Of a stretch of 22,056 nt of DNA, positions 1 through 7,380 are shown piece after piece. The translations under genes and the position numbers were made by a program. The stretch is from Chersky-265 sp035275285 (GTDB taxonomy: Bacteria > Fibrobacterota > Fibrobacteria > UBA11236): contig DATENA010000042.1 of assembly GCA_035275285.1 (NCBI GenBank), forward strand, positions 1 through 22,056. The letters run 5' to 3'. The notes beneath the pieces were generated by a model. That model ran no database searches. It saw nothing but the letters and a program-made list of their open reading frames with translations, and was not told where the DNA came from. Each line of letters begins with the position of its first letter. The first letter of the stretch is position 1.

Positions 1-557
1 AGCTTGAGGCTGATGAGGTCTTCCTCGTCCTTCTGGCTGGCGATCTTGTTGTACGCCTTGACGCGTTTGACCAGGCTGTCCAGGTTGTCGCCGCTGCCGG
101 CGTAGCGCCGCACGATCTTGTCGATCTGATCGCCCTGTTCCAGCACGTACTCGTGGTATTCCCGCCAGTACTTGCCGTTGTACAGGAGCAATCCGTCCTT
201 GGCGCCGGCCCAGACCGTGGACTTGAGCAGGAAGCCCGAGCGCGGCTTGGTGGCCAGGGCCGTGAACTCGCGGGTCATTTCCACGCCGTTGCGGCGGTAG
301 GTCTTGGGGAGCACCAGCTCCCATTCGTTGGAGAGGGGGCCGAAGGCCAGGCCGGCGGGATTCCAGAAGGTGCCGAAGACGTCGTCCGCCATGGCGACGG
401 CGGTTTCCCCCATGCCCAATTGGCGCGCGCCCACGGGCATGACCAGGGTGATGACGGCGGAGCCGCCCTGGGCCCGCGCCTCGAGCACGGGAAGCAGGAC
501 GGAGAGGGCCAGGATGGAGGGGGCGAGTCGGGCGCTGGAACGTTTAGAGCTTGACAA
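1..557 (-). CDS. PorV/UPF0164-like outer-membrane protein, N-terminal part (cut by window edge)
   Basis: The first 185 residues of a protein that runs off the left edge. The proposed start is a TTG at 557, with a GGAG Shine-Dalgarno five bases upstream; no ATG lies near. From there a signal peptide reads through a hydrophobic stretch (about residues 12-24) to a probable cleavage site after Ala-Arg-Ala at residue 28. The mature N-terminus (about residues 38-71) has the PorV/PorQ/UPF0164 pattern: PVGARQLGMGETAVAMADD, then FWNPAGLA. Members of this family are outer-membrane barrels related to FadL; PorV itself is a type IX secretion component, but many relatives have no known role. The gene overlaps the end of the upstream gene by 14 bases, so translation is probably coupled. 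The family call is good; a secretion role is not shown. Confidence 0.8.
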   Translation of the reverse strand, partial: MSSSKRSSARLAPSILALSVLLPVLEARAQGGSAVITLVMPVGARQLGMGETAVAMADDVFGTFWNPAGLAFGPLSNEWELVLPKTYRRNGVEMTREFTALATKPRSGFLLKSTVWAGAKDGLLLYNGKYWREYHEYVLEQGDQIDKIVRRYAGSGDNLDSLVKRVKAYNKIASQKDEEDLISLK

Positions 558-1125
558 CGATTCTCCAATCAGGCGTAAGATACTTGCCGTTCACGGGCAG
601 GATGGGCGTCCAGGCGGCGTTCTCGTTGCCGGCGCTCCAGGCTTCCTTGGTGACCAATTGCACCCCGCAGCCGAGATGGAAGGGCGGGATCAATTGCACG
701 TGGTTGTGGAGTTGCTCACGGGTTACGTAGGCATCCCCACCGAACATCGCGCATGTCTTCTGGCATTTCGCCGGGACCTGGTACCGGTATGTCTGGATTC
801 CCTCTCTATCCCCTTTTTCGATGTTATTAATACTAATATTCGCCTGCCGCCGCCACTCGTCCAGATACTGTTCCGCCGAGCCGTTGGCGGCCGCCTGGGC
901 CGCCGCCAGCACGGGCTGGACCTCTTCCAAGGGCGGCTCGCGTTCTTGCAGTTCTTTGCGCGGGGACCTGCGGATCAGGGAATACACGCCGCTGGCGTAA
1001 ATCGGCGAGGAATCGTCCTGGGATTGCCGATCGCCCCCGCCCCGCTTGAGGAACATGGATATCATGGCCCCCAGCACCAGGATGATGAGCCCCAAGAGTA
1101 TCCAGAACAAGGCCGACAGAATCAT
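544..1125 (-). CDS. Small membrane-anchored protein with C-terminal Cys/His cluster, function unknown
   Basis: A 193-residue protein not assigned to a family. The ATG follows a GGGGGA Shine-Dalgarno at six bases. Residues 2-25 form one transmembrane helix followed by Lys-Arg, so the remainder is probably cytoplasmic. A low-complexity, charged and Ala-rich stretch (about 30-95) leads to a compact C-terminal part with Cys121, Cys125, His140, His142 and then PPFHLGC at 147-153. That ending recalls the Cys...PPxHxxC metal-binding tail of phage Mu F-like minor head proteins, but the rest does not match and no phage genes lie nearby. Codons around 795-850 are AT-rich (AGA, ATT, AAT) compared with the neighbours. 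The next gene starts inside its last codons, tying it to the PorV-like protein. Confidence 0.75.
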   Translation of the reverse strand: MILSALFWILLGLIILVLGAMISMFLKRGGGDRQSQDDSSPIYASGVYSLIRRSPRKELQEREPPLEEVQPVLAAAQAAANGSAEQYLDEWRRQANISINNIEKGDREGIQTYRYQVPAKCQKTCAMFGGDAYVTREQLHNHVQLIPPFHLGCGVQLVTKEAWSAGNENAAWTPILPVNGKYLTPDWRIVVKL

Positions 1126-1236
1126 ATCGGTTCCCCCAATCGGCTTAAAAACCTAAAAAAATACATCCATCCGGCCGGATTGACGGTCGTTCCCGGGGGG
1201 ATGTTGTTGCGCTTTTTTGGGTTTCGCGTCCGGGCG

Positions 1237-2565
1237 TTACTTTACCGCGGAGAGCTTGGCCACCGCCTCCACGTGGGCGGTTTGCGGGTAGAAGTCGAAG
1301 AGGCGCAGCCCCTCCAGGCGGAAGCCCTCGGCCAGCAGGGTTTTCAGGTCGCGGGCCAGGGTCACGGGGTTGCAGGAGACGTAGATCAGGGCGGCGGGTT
1401 TCCGGGCGATGAGGAAATCCTTCACCGCCTTGTCCAGCCCGTCCCTAGGGGGATCGACCACCACCGCGTCGGGCCGGCACGCGGCGAGCGCCCCCCGCTC
1501 CTCCCGGAGCAGGTCCTCCACGCGGCCGCGCAGGAAACGGTGGGTATCGCCGATGTTACGCAGGGCGTATTCCAGGGAGACGGGGTTCTCCTCCACGGCC
1601 AGGACGCGCGCGAAGCGGTCCTTGAGGAAGGCCCCGAACAGGCCCACCCCGCAATACAGATCCAGGGCCTCCTCGCCGCGCAAGCCTTCCAGGGCGTACG
1701 GGATGAGCTTCTCCGCCATTTCCAGGTTGCTCTGGAAGAAACAGCGCAGATCGAAGCGGATGGTCTTTCCGAGCAGCACGGCATCGATCTCCCCGGAAGT
1801 GCCTTGCACGCGGGGGCCGGGATATTCCGGGACGGGACGGGCCCCGCCGCGGCAGGGTTCCCCGGCCGCGGGCGCGCCGGGCAGGATGAGACCGGGTCCG
1901 GTGGCGCCGGGCTCGTCGCTGATGAGGAAGTCGCCTTGCCCGTCCGGCAAGGGGTGCGACCAGGCGGAATAGCGGCGCCCTTCCGCCCGCGTACCGGCCT
2001 TTTGGGCCGGCGTACCGGCCTTTTGGGCCGGCGGGCCCAGGACCGCGGGCGCGGCCAGCAAACGGTCGAACGCCTGGGCCGAGACCGGGCAGGTGGCGAT
2101 GGGCACGACGGCATGGCTGGTGCGGGCCAGGAATCCGCCCTCGCCCCCGGGGCCGCGGTGGATCTGGATCCGGTTGCGGTAACGCCAAGGTTTCCCCGGT
2201 TCGATGGCGAGGCCGGGGAAGGCGAATCCGCCGGTTCGGCGCAGGGCGTCCTCCACCATGGCCACTTTCCGGCGGAGCTGGGCCGCGTAGGCGATATGCT
2301 GCCAATCGCAGCCGCCGCAGCGGCCGAACACCGGGCACTCCGGCTCGACGCGGTCCGGGGACGGGACCAGGAGCTCCACGATCTCCGCGCGGGCGAAATC
2401 CTTCTTCGAGTCCACGATGCGGACGCGCGCCGTTTCCCCGGGCAGGGTCATGGGCACGAAATAGACCTTGCCTTCGTGCCGGGCCAGGCCGTCCCCGCCG
2501 GGCACGAGCTTTTCGATGGTCAGTTCCAGGGAATGGGGCCCGGCGCTCCGGAAGTCCTTTTGCAT
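1237..2565 (-). CDS. rlmD: 23S rRNA m5U methyltransferase, RlmD/RumA family
   Basis: A 442-residue SAM-dependent methyltransferase that makes 5-methyluridine in 23S rRNA (or, for some relatives, tRNA). Visible parts in order: TRAM RNA-binding domain (about 11-68); iron-sulfur cysteines C77, C83, C86 in CPVFGRCGGC plus C159; CFFQSN with Gln278; SAM-binding ALDLYCGVGLFG at 299-310; DPPR at 371-374; catalytic Cys398 in YVSCNP; and the base Glu433 in HVEAVAKL. All catalytic residues are present. The region 172-256 is unusually rich in Pro, Gly and Ala and contains a duplicated heptapeptide. Two starts are possible, GTG at 2568 and ATG at 2565; neither has a strong Shine-Dalgarno. RlmD versus RlmCD-type target specificity cannot be settled from sequence alone. 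Confidence 0.9.
   Translation of the reverse strand: MQKDFRSAGPHSLELTIEKLVPGGDGLARHEGKVYFVPMTLPGETARVRIVDSKKDFARAEIVELLVPSPDRVEPECPVFGRCGGCDWQHIAYAAQLRRKVAMVEDALRRTGGFAFPGLAIEPGKPWRYRNRIQIHRGPGGEGGFLARTSHAVVPIATCPVSAQAFDRLLAAPAVLGPPAQKAGTPAQKAGTRAEGRRYSAWSHPLPDGQGDFLISDEPGATGPGLILPGAPAAGEPCRGGARPVPEYPGPRVQGTSGEIDAVLLGKTIRFDLRCFFQSNLEMAEKLIPYALEGLRGEEALDLYCGVGLFGAFLKDRFARVLAVEENPVSLEYALRNIGDTHRFLRGRVEDLLREERGALAACRPDAVVVDPPRDGLDKAVKDFLIARKPAALIYVSCNPVTLARDLKTLLAEGFRLEGLRLFDFYPQTAHVEAVAKLSAVK
1991..2032. repeat. 21-bp tandem duplication inside the rlmD-like gene
   Basis: Two perfect consecutive copies of a 21-bp unit, 1991-2011 and 2012-2032, each preceded by C. Because 21 is a multiple of three, the frame is kept and the protein gains a second PAQKAGT (residues 179-192). 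Each unit can itself fold, with CCGGCC and GGGCCGG flanking TTT(T), which favours slippage. Confidence 0.9.
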
Positions 2566-2642
2566 CACGCCCTATAAGGTATTCAATCCGCGCCGTAAAG
2601 CCTAAGCCGCGGGCTCACGGACCGCTTGGACGCATGGACCGC

Positions 2643-2858
2643 TCAGGCGGAGGGATGCCAGGCGGGGTCTTCCGGCAGGGCCGGATCCGTTTTCCGTTGC
2701 TCCAGGTAGAAGCGGCAGTCGCGGCATTTCTTTTCGATGCGCCGGGAGGCGAACCAGAGGTAGCAGGGAGTGCTGAAGCCCTGGCGGTAGCGCGTTTGCT
2801 TGTAGACGCAGTACGCGCAATCCGCTCCGCACATGAAGTCCCAGCAAAGCGCGGCCAT
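2643..2858 (-). CDS. 71-residue cysteine-rich protein, function unknown
   Basis: A small protein with seven cysteines (5, 10, 14, 17, 32, 45, 48). Two clusters stand out: C-x3-C-x2-C at 10-17 (CGADCAYC) and C-x2-C at 45-48 (CRDC), with aromatic and basic residues between them. This spacing fits a bound metal or an iron-sulfur cluster. The first cluster resembles a radical-SAM motif, but the protein is far too short for that fold. No signal peptide is seen, so it should be cytoplasmic. The ATG lies seven bases after the stop of the LpoA-like gene and is preceded by a GGACGGGA ribosome site, so the two are almost certainly co-transcribed. I do not recognise a named family. Confidence 0.75.
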   Translation of the reverse strand: MAALCWDFMCGADCAYCVYKQTRYRQGFSTPCYLWFASRRIEKKCRDCRFYLEQRKTDPALPEDPAWHPSA

Positions 2859-2865
2859 TCCCGTC

Positions 2866-4761
2866 CTAGTCCGCTTCCGGGCAGGTCTCCACTTCCTTGA
2901 AGCCCTTCTTCTCCACGTGGTACAGGGCCGCGTTGGCGTTGGCGCCGTACTTCTCGTCGAATGCGATGCGGCCCAGCACGCCGTTGAAGCTGCGGATGGC
3001 CTTGAGGCCGGGGATGAGCTGATCTTCATCGGGGGAAGAAGCCATTCCCTGCAGGATGAAGCGGGCCGCGTCATAGGCCAGGGCCGCCACCTTGTCCGGC
3101 GGGTGCTTCCATTTGGCGGCGTAGGCCCTTTGGAAGGCGAGCCAGGCGTCGGTCTTGGGGTTCTCCTGGAAGTCCACGCTGAAATAGGCGTTCTGGATGG
3201 GGACGGTGCTGCTGCGGTGGAGCATGGTCTTGTCGTTCCAGCCGGAAGAGCCGAGGAACTGCGCGCGGATCTTGTTGAAGGCGGCCTGGGAGGCCAGCTT
3301 GTAGGCCTCTTCGCCGTTGGTCGCCGCCAGGAACAGGCCGTCCAGGGGCAGCACGGAATCGGCCAGGGTCTTGGCGTAGGACTTGGGATCCGTATCGGGA
3401 GGATTGCCTTCCATGCGCTGCTTTTCGAAATAGATCCTGATGGCCTGCTTGCGGATCTCCTCGAACTGCGGGGCCAGGTCGTTGGATTCCGGTTGGTAGT
3501 ACTGCACGGAAACCACGTTGCCGCCCTTCTTCTCCACCGTCTTCTGGAAGGCTTCCGCCAACTGGTATCCGTATTCGCTTTCCGGCGCCACGATGGCGAA
3601 GTCCTTGAGCTTGAGGCAGCCGGTGGCGTAGGAGGCGATGCGTTGCCCCAGGGTCCCGGTGGTCACGTTGAGCTGGAAGATGCCGTCGCCCAGGGCGGCG
3701 ATGCCGTGGGTGGTGGCGGTGGGCGTCACCAGCGGCACCTTGCTCTTGCGCGCGCTCAGGTCCACGGCCGCGGCCGCGCTCACGTCGCTCATGGCCGGCC
3801 CCACCACGGCGTCGATCTTCTCTTCGCGCATCGCTTTGCGCAAGCGGTGGATGCCCACGATGAGGTTCCCCTGGTCGTCCAGGACGCGGGTTTCGATGCG
3901 CCCCGTCCCGCGCGCGTTGTTCTCGTCCACGGCCAGCTGGGCGCCCTCCTTGAGGGCCCGTCCGATCTCGGCGAACTCGCCGGACATGGGGGCCATCAGC
4001 AGGATGGTGCGGTTCTGCTGGGGCGCTTCGGCGGATTGCTTGAGCTTGTCCTTCACCCGACCGGCATCGTCGGCCTTGCCGTAGCGGTCCATCCAGTCCT
4101 GGAAGGTGGTGCGGGCGGCCTGGAAGCGGCCTTCCCGCAGGTATTGATCGCCCACCCGCTCCATCCATCCGGCCCGGAGGGCGGGATCCTTGTCCAGCGG
4201 TTCCAGGATGGCTTCCATGTCTTCCGTGGTCAGGCCGCCGCCGTCCACCAGGGCCCAGAGGCCTTTGACCGAGTTCGCATAGAGGGGCGCGTTGGGCGCG
4301 GATACGGCCGCGCCGGCGAACGCCTTGGCGGCCTCGGCGTTGCGGCCCAGGCGCAGGGCGGCCTGGCCTTGGTAATAGGCCATGCGGGGGAGATGCGGGG
4401 ACGTCCCGAAATAACGCCGGAAGCGCGTGACGTGGGCCAGGGCCTGTTCCGGTTTGCCATTGCGCAGGGAGATGTCGGCGAGCATGACCATGGCCTCTTC
4501 GGCCGCGGAGGACTTGCCGTTCTGCCTGATGAGCCGGTTGAGCCGATCTTCCGCGTCCTTGAGCTGGCCGGTCTGGTAGGAGGTCTTGGCCTTTTTCAAA
4601 GCCGCCGCGGCGACCTTGTCCACCGGGGCCGCGGCCGCCGAAGCGGCCGATCCGGAAGACGCGCCGCCTACCGCCGGAGCGGCGGCCTTGGCGGAAGGCT
4701 CGGCGAACACCGAACAAGCGAGGCAGAGGGCGTATGCCCTCACGATGGATGTGCCCTTCAC
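2866..4761 (-). CDS. LpoA-like protein: TPR repeats fused to a type 1 periplasmic-binding domain
   Basis: A 631-residue exported protein. After a leader ending near residue 20 and an Ala/Ser-rich linker come TPR-type helical repeats (about 55-245), for example SYQTGQLKDAEDRLNRLI. They are followed by a Leu/Ile/Val-binding-protein-like domain (about 255-625) beginning ILLMAPMSGEFAEIGRALKEG. TPR plus binding fold is the layout of LpoA, which activates the cell-wall synthase PBP1A, but the same fold also serves ABC transporters. No permease genes adjoin it, which favours an LpoA-like or sensory role. I chose GTG at 4761 (GAAAGG nine bases upstream, then a leader). An in-frame ATG at 4821 lacks a ribosome site and would add 20 residues. 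Cys15 in LCLAC could be a poor lipobox, which would fit LpoA, a lipoprotein. Confidence 0.82.
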   Translation of the reverse strand: MKGTSIVRAYALCLACSVFAEPSAKAAAPAVGGASSGSAASAAAAPVDKVAAAALKKAKTSYQTGQLKDAEDRLNRLIRQNGKSSAAEEAMVMLADISLRNGKPEQALAHVTRFRRYFGTSPHLPRMAYYQGQAALRLGRNAEAAKAFAGAAVSAPNAPLYANSVKGLWALVDGGGLTTEDMEAILEPLDKDPALRAGWMERVGDQYLREGRFQAARTTFQDWMDRYGKADDAGRVKDKLKQSAEAPQQNRTILLMAPMSGEFAEIGRALKEGAQLAVDENNARGTGRIETRVLDDQGNLIVGIHRLRKAMREEKIDAVVGPAMSDVSAAAAVDLSARKSKVPLVTPTATTHGIAALGDGIFQLNVTTGTLGQRIASYATGCLKLKDFAIVAPESEYGYQLAEAFQKTVEKKGGNVVSVQYYQPESNDLAPQFEEIRKQAIRIYFEKQRMEGNPPDTDPKSYAKTLADSVLPLDGLFLAATNGEEAYKLASQAAFNKIRAQFLGSSGWNDKTMLHRSSTVPIQNAYFSVDFQENPKTDAWLAFQRAYAAKWKHPPDKVAALAYDAARFILQGMASSPDEDQLIPGLKAIRSFNGVLGRIAFDEKYGANANAALYHVEKKGFKEVETCPEAD

Positions 4762-4830
4762 GTGGGGAAGCCTTTCGTCCTCGGCGGGGGGATGCGCCGC
4801 CGCGTCACGGTAAAATAGCATCCCGGGGAG

Positions 4831-4860
4831 GAAAATACACGGGGCGCTTCCCCAAGCGCC
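4831..4860 (-). terminator. Likely intrinsic terminator after the kinase gene
   Basis: Read on the minus strand, a perfect 7-bp stem (GGCGCTT / AAGCGCC, loop GGGG, at 4843-4860) is followed by CCGTGTATTTTC. It lies 50 bases beyond the kinase stop and upstream of the LpoA-like gene, so it probably separates the two units. The T-run is short and displaced, so the strength is uncertain. Confidence 0.5.
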
Positions 4861-4909
4861 ACGGCATCTTCATCCGCCACTCTTGCCCGATCGCCTCTTC
4901 CCTGCGGCC

Positions 4910-7336
4910 TCAGGGAAACGCCGCCTCCAACGCCTCGTACAACTCCATGCAGCTCGGATAGCGTTCTTCCGGCGCTTTCGACATGGCTTTCCGGAGGGCT
5001 TCCCAGAAGCGTGCGCCCAGGGCGGGGTTCACGTCCGTGATGGGGACGATTTCGTTCTTGAGGATGCGGTTGCACAGCTCCGGGATTTTCGTTCCGACGT
5101 AGGGCAATTTGTAGGTGAAGAGCTGGTACATGACCACGGCCAGGCCGTACTGGTCCGAGCCGGGACCCACCTTGATGCCGCTCAATTGCTCCGGGGACAT
5201 GTAGGAGGGCGTCCCCACCGTCATCCCGGTCTGGGTGAGCCCCACGTCCTCCATCTTGGCGATGCCGAAATCCAGGAGCTTGATGGTGGCGCCGTTGTTG
5301 ACCACCATCAGGTTGGCGGGCTTGAGATCGCGATGGATGATCTTGTGGCCGTGGGCGTAGTCGAGCGCGGAGCTGATCTGCTGCAGCCAGGGCGCGATGG
5401 CCCGCGGGTGCGGCGGGGAGGGGTTGCCGCGCATCCATTGGGACAGGGTGACGCCGTCCAGGAACTCCAGTACCATGTAGGATACGTCACGGATGGTGCC
5501 GAAATCGTAGATGGTGTTGATGCAGGGATGGTTGAGGGAGCCTGCCGCCTTGGCTTCCAGGACGAAGCGCTCGGAGGCGCGGTCGAAATGCGCCGCCGCG
5601 TTCTTGGTGATGGTCTTGATGGCCACCTTGCGGCCCATGTGGGTGTCGAACCCCTCGAACACGTCGCCGCCGGAGCCGAATCCCATCTTGCGGACGATGC
5701 GGTACTTGCCGACCCGCACCAATCCGCCTTTTGAGTCCCGTTCGATGTCGTCCCCGGCGGTCCCCGCATGCGCGACGGGAGCGGCCGCGGGCGGAGCATA
5801 GGCCGCAGGTGGAACCGGGGCAGCGGGAATGATGAGCGGGTCGCGCGGATCGGAAAAGGCCGGTTCGGCGCGAGGCTCCGGAACCGGTCGGCTTTCGGCG
5901 CCATGCCGTTCCCTGGGCGCCACGGGCCGGGCCTTTGCCGGTTGCGGCGCGGGCCGCCCCATCGGGGTGTTTCCGGCGGGCCGGCCCATGGGCATGGATA
6001 CCAGGGCGGGATCATGGCCGGGAGCGGGCTGGATGGAGGGTCTCCGCATCCCCTTGGCGGGAGCGGGGGCGAGCCAGCGCGTGATGGCGAAGGGCAGATA
6101 GACGGCGGCCACCATGAAGGGCGGCAGTTCCGGGGGAAGCCACAGGGAGGATTTCACGAACACGAAATAGGCGATGGCGGGATACAGCGCCGCGAGCAAG
6201 GCGGCCAGCATGAAGGAGGCGGCCGCCCCCAGGTCCAGGACCAAGGCCAGGAGGATGAGGCCGATGAAGATGGATCCGAGGACCACGGGCAGGATGCCGC
6301 CCCAGCCGGGCGCGGTCACGGCGGTGCCTTCCAGGAAATTGGCGGCCGCGGAAGCCTGGATCTCCGTGGGGGTGCGTAGACCGGCCACGGTGCGGACCAT
6401 GGGACCGTCCGGGGCGGCCGGATCCACGAAAACGATCCTGCCCTGCACCTCCACGCCGGATACGCGGCCTTCCAGGAAACGCGAAACCGGGATGCGCGGG
6501 ATGCCGCCCGGTCCGTGGAAGCGCATGGGGATTTCGCCGCGCGCGTCGATGGGGAGGACGTGCGCCGCGTTGAAGAGCACGCCCACGCCCTCCACGTATC
6601 CGACTTTCCCTGCGGACACGCCCAAGGCGCGCCGCGCGGCCTCGATGCCGAGCCCGGCCACCACGCCGCGGCCCAGCCGGGCGAAGGCGGGGATGGAGAA
6701 TACGTCCCCGGAACCCGGGGCCGCGGCGAATCCGGTGCTGGGTTCGGGAGCGCCCGCGCGGCGCGGACCGCGTGTGATCGAGGTATCGGAAAGATCGAGC
6801 CCTTGTCCCATGGGCAGGCTGAGGCCGGGTTCGGGGCCGTCCAGCAACGGGTACAGCGAGCGCGCCAGGATGGGCGGGTAGGACGGGCCGCCGTTGTCGG
6901 GAACCGTCCAGGGACCGAAGCCGGAAAAGGCATGGGACACCACCAGCGTCCCGGAAGGCAGGGCGTTCGCGGTTTCCGGGGACCGCGATCCCGGAGCGGC
7001 CGGATCCGGGACGGGGGAAGGACCCAGGGCCAGCACGGCCGGACCGCGCTCCAGGATGGCCGCGGCCAACAGGGCGAGGGTCTTCGCATCCAAGGCGCCT
7101 CCTCCCGGATCGGCGGAGACCAGGAGGGTGGTCGTGGAGGCGGGAGGCTCACCCTTGCTTTTCAGGAAGAAGCCGAAGAACCAGGGCTCGGCCACGCGCG
7201 CGGCGCCGGTGGCGAGCGCCACCGCGATGAGGAGGACGGCGGCGAGGGCGGCCGGGAGGTAACGGAACGGAGACGCAGGTTTCCTTGCAGACGCCGATAC
7301 GCCCGCGGACGGCGTTCCCACATTGCTGTTCCCCAT
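4910..7336 (-). CDS. Transmembrane Ser/Thr protein kinase with CHASE2 sensor domain
   Basis: An 808-residue membrane kinase. TM1 (about 27-46) is followed by an extracytoplasmic CHASE2-like domain (about 66-340). Its typical ending is present: LPIDARGEIPMRFHGP, GRIVFVD, then PTEIQASAAANFLEG. Three closely spaced transmembrane helices (about 345-420) follow, as CHASE2 proteins usually have. A Pro/Arg-rich linker (about 425-540) contains PMGRPA twice. The kinase domain (543-808) is complete: Gly loop GFGSGG at 552, Lys574 in VAIK, Glu594, HRDLKPAN with Asp670, DFG at 689-691, and SPEQ in place of APE. Most bacterial CHASE2 domains sense unknown extracellular cues. The ATG has a weak ribosome site. 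The gene follows the sigma-54 activator by 44 bases, so the two are probably co-expressed and functionally linked. Confidence 0.9.
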   Translation of the reverse strand: MGNSNVGTPSAGVSASARKPASPFRYLPAALAAVLLIAVALATGAARVAEPWFFGFFLKSKGEPPASTTTLLVSADPGGGALDAKTLALLAAAILERGPAVLALGPSPVPDPAAPGSRSPETANALPSGTLVVSHAFSGFGPWTVPDNGGPSYPPILARSLYPLLDGPEPGLSLPMGQGLDLSDTSITRGPRRAGAPEPSTGFAAAPGSGDVFSIPAFARLGRGVVAGLGIEAARRALGVSAGKVGYVEGVGVLFNAAHVLPIDARGEIPMRFHGPGGIPRIPVSRFLEGRVSGVEVQGRIVFVDPAAPDGPMVRTVAGLRTPTEIQASAAANFLEGTAVTAPGWGGILPVVLGSIFIGLILLALVLDLGAAASFMLAALLAALYPAIAYFVFVKSSLWLPPELPPFMVAAVYLPFAITRWLAPAPAKGMRRPSIQPAPGHDPALVSMPMGRPAGNTPMGRPAPQPAKARPVAPRERHGAESRPVPEPRAEPAFSDPRDPLIIPAAPVPPAAYAPPAAAPVAHAGTAGDDIERDSKGGLVRVGKYRIVRKMGFGSGGDVFEGFDTHMGRKVAIKTITKNAAAHFDRASERFVLEAKAAGSLNHPCINTIYDFGTIRDVSYMVLEFLDGVTLSQWMRGNPSPPHPRAIAPWLQQISSALDYAHGHKIIHRDLKPANLMVVNNGATIKLLDFGIAKMEDVGLTQTGMTVGTPSYMSPEQLSGIKVGPGSDQYGLAVVMYQLFTYKLPYVGTKIPELCNRILKNEIVPITDVNPALGARFWEALRKAMSKAPEERYPSCMELYEALEAAFP

Positions 7337-7380
7337 ATGGCCAGCAATAATATAGAGCCTGAAAGGGGCCAAGGGAAGGG

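Noticed and set aside
1169..1180. 12-bp palindrome ATCCGGCCGGAT before an A/T-rich run, as a terminator for the rlmD-like gene
   Set aside because: A stem without room for a loop would leave only three to four base pairs, and the T-run on the minus strand begins several bases later.
304..2577. A 757-codon plus-strand open frame opposite the rlmD-like and small membrane genes
   Set aside because: It runs antisense to genes with clear motifs and crosses their intergenic gap without change of composition, so it is a shadow.
2619..2643. Direct repeat GGACCGCT, twice
   Set aside because: Eight bases in GC-rich sequence, partly overlapping a stop codon region; likely chance.
2833..4818. A 661-codon plus-strand open frame opposite the LpoA-like gene
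   Set aside because: It is antisense to a gene with a leader, TPRs and a binding fold, and its own translation shows no recognisable domain.
4838..4865. Possible minus-strand sigma-54 promoter (TGGCGCT ... GAAGC)
   Set aside because: The GG-to-GC spacing is eleven, not ten, and the bases are better explained as the terminator hairpin.
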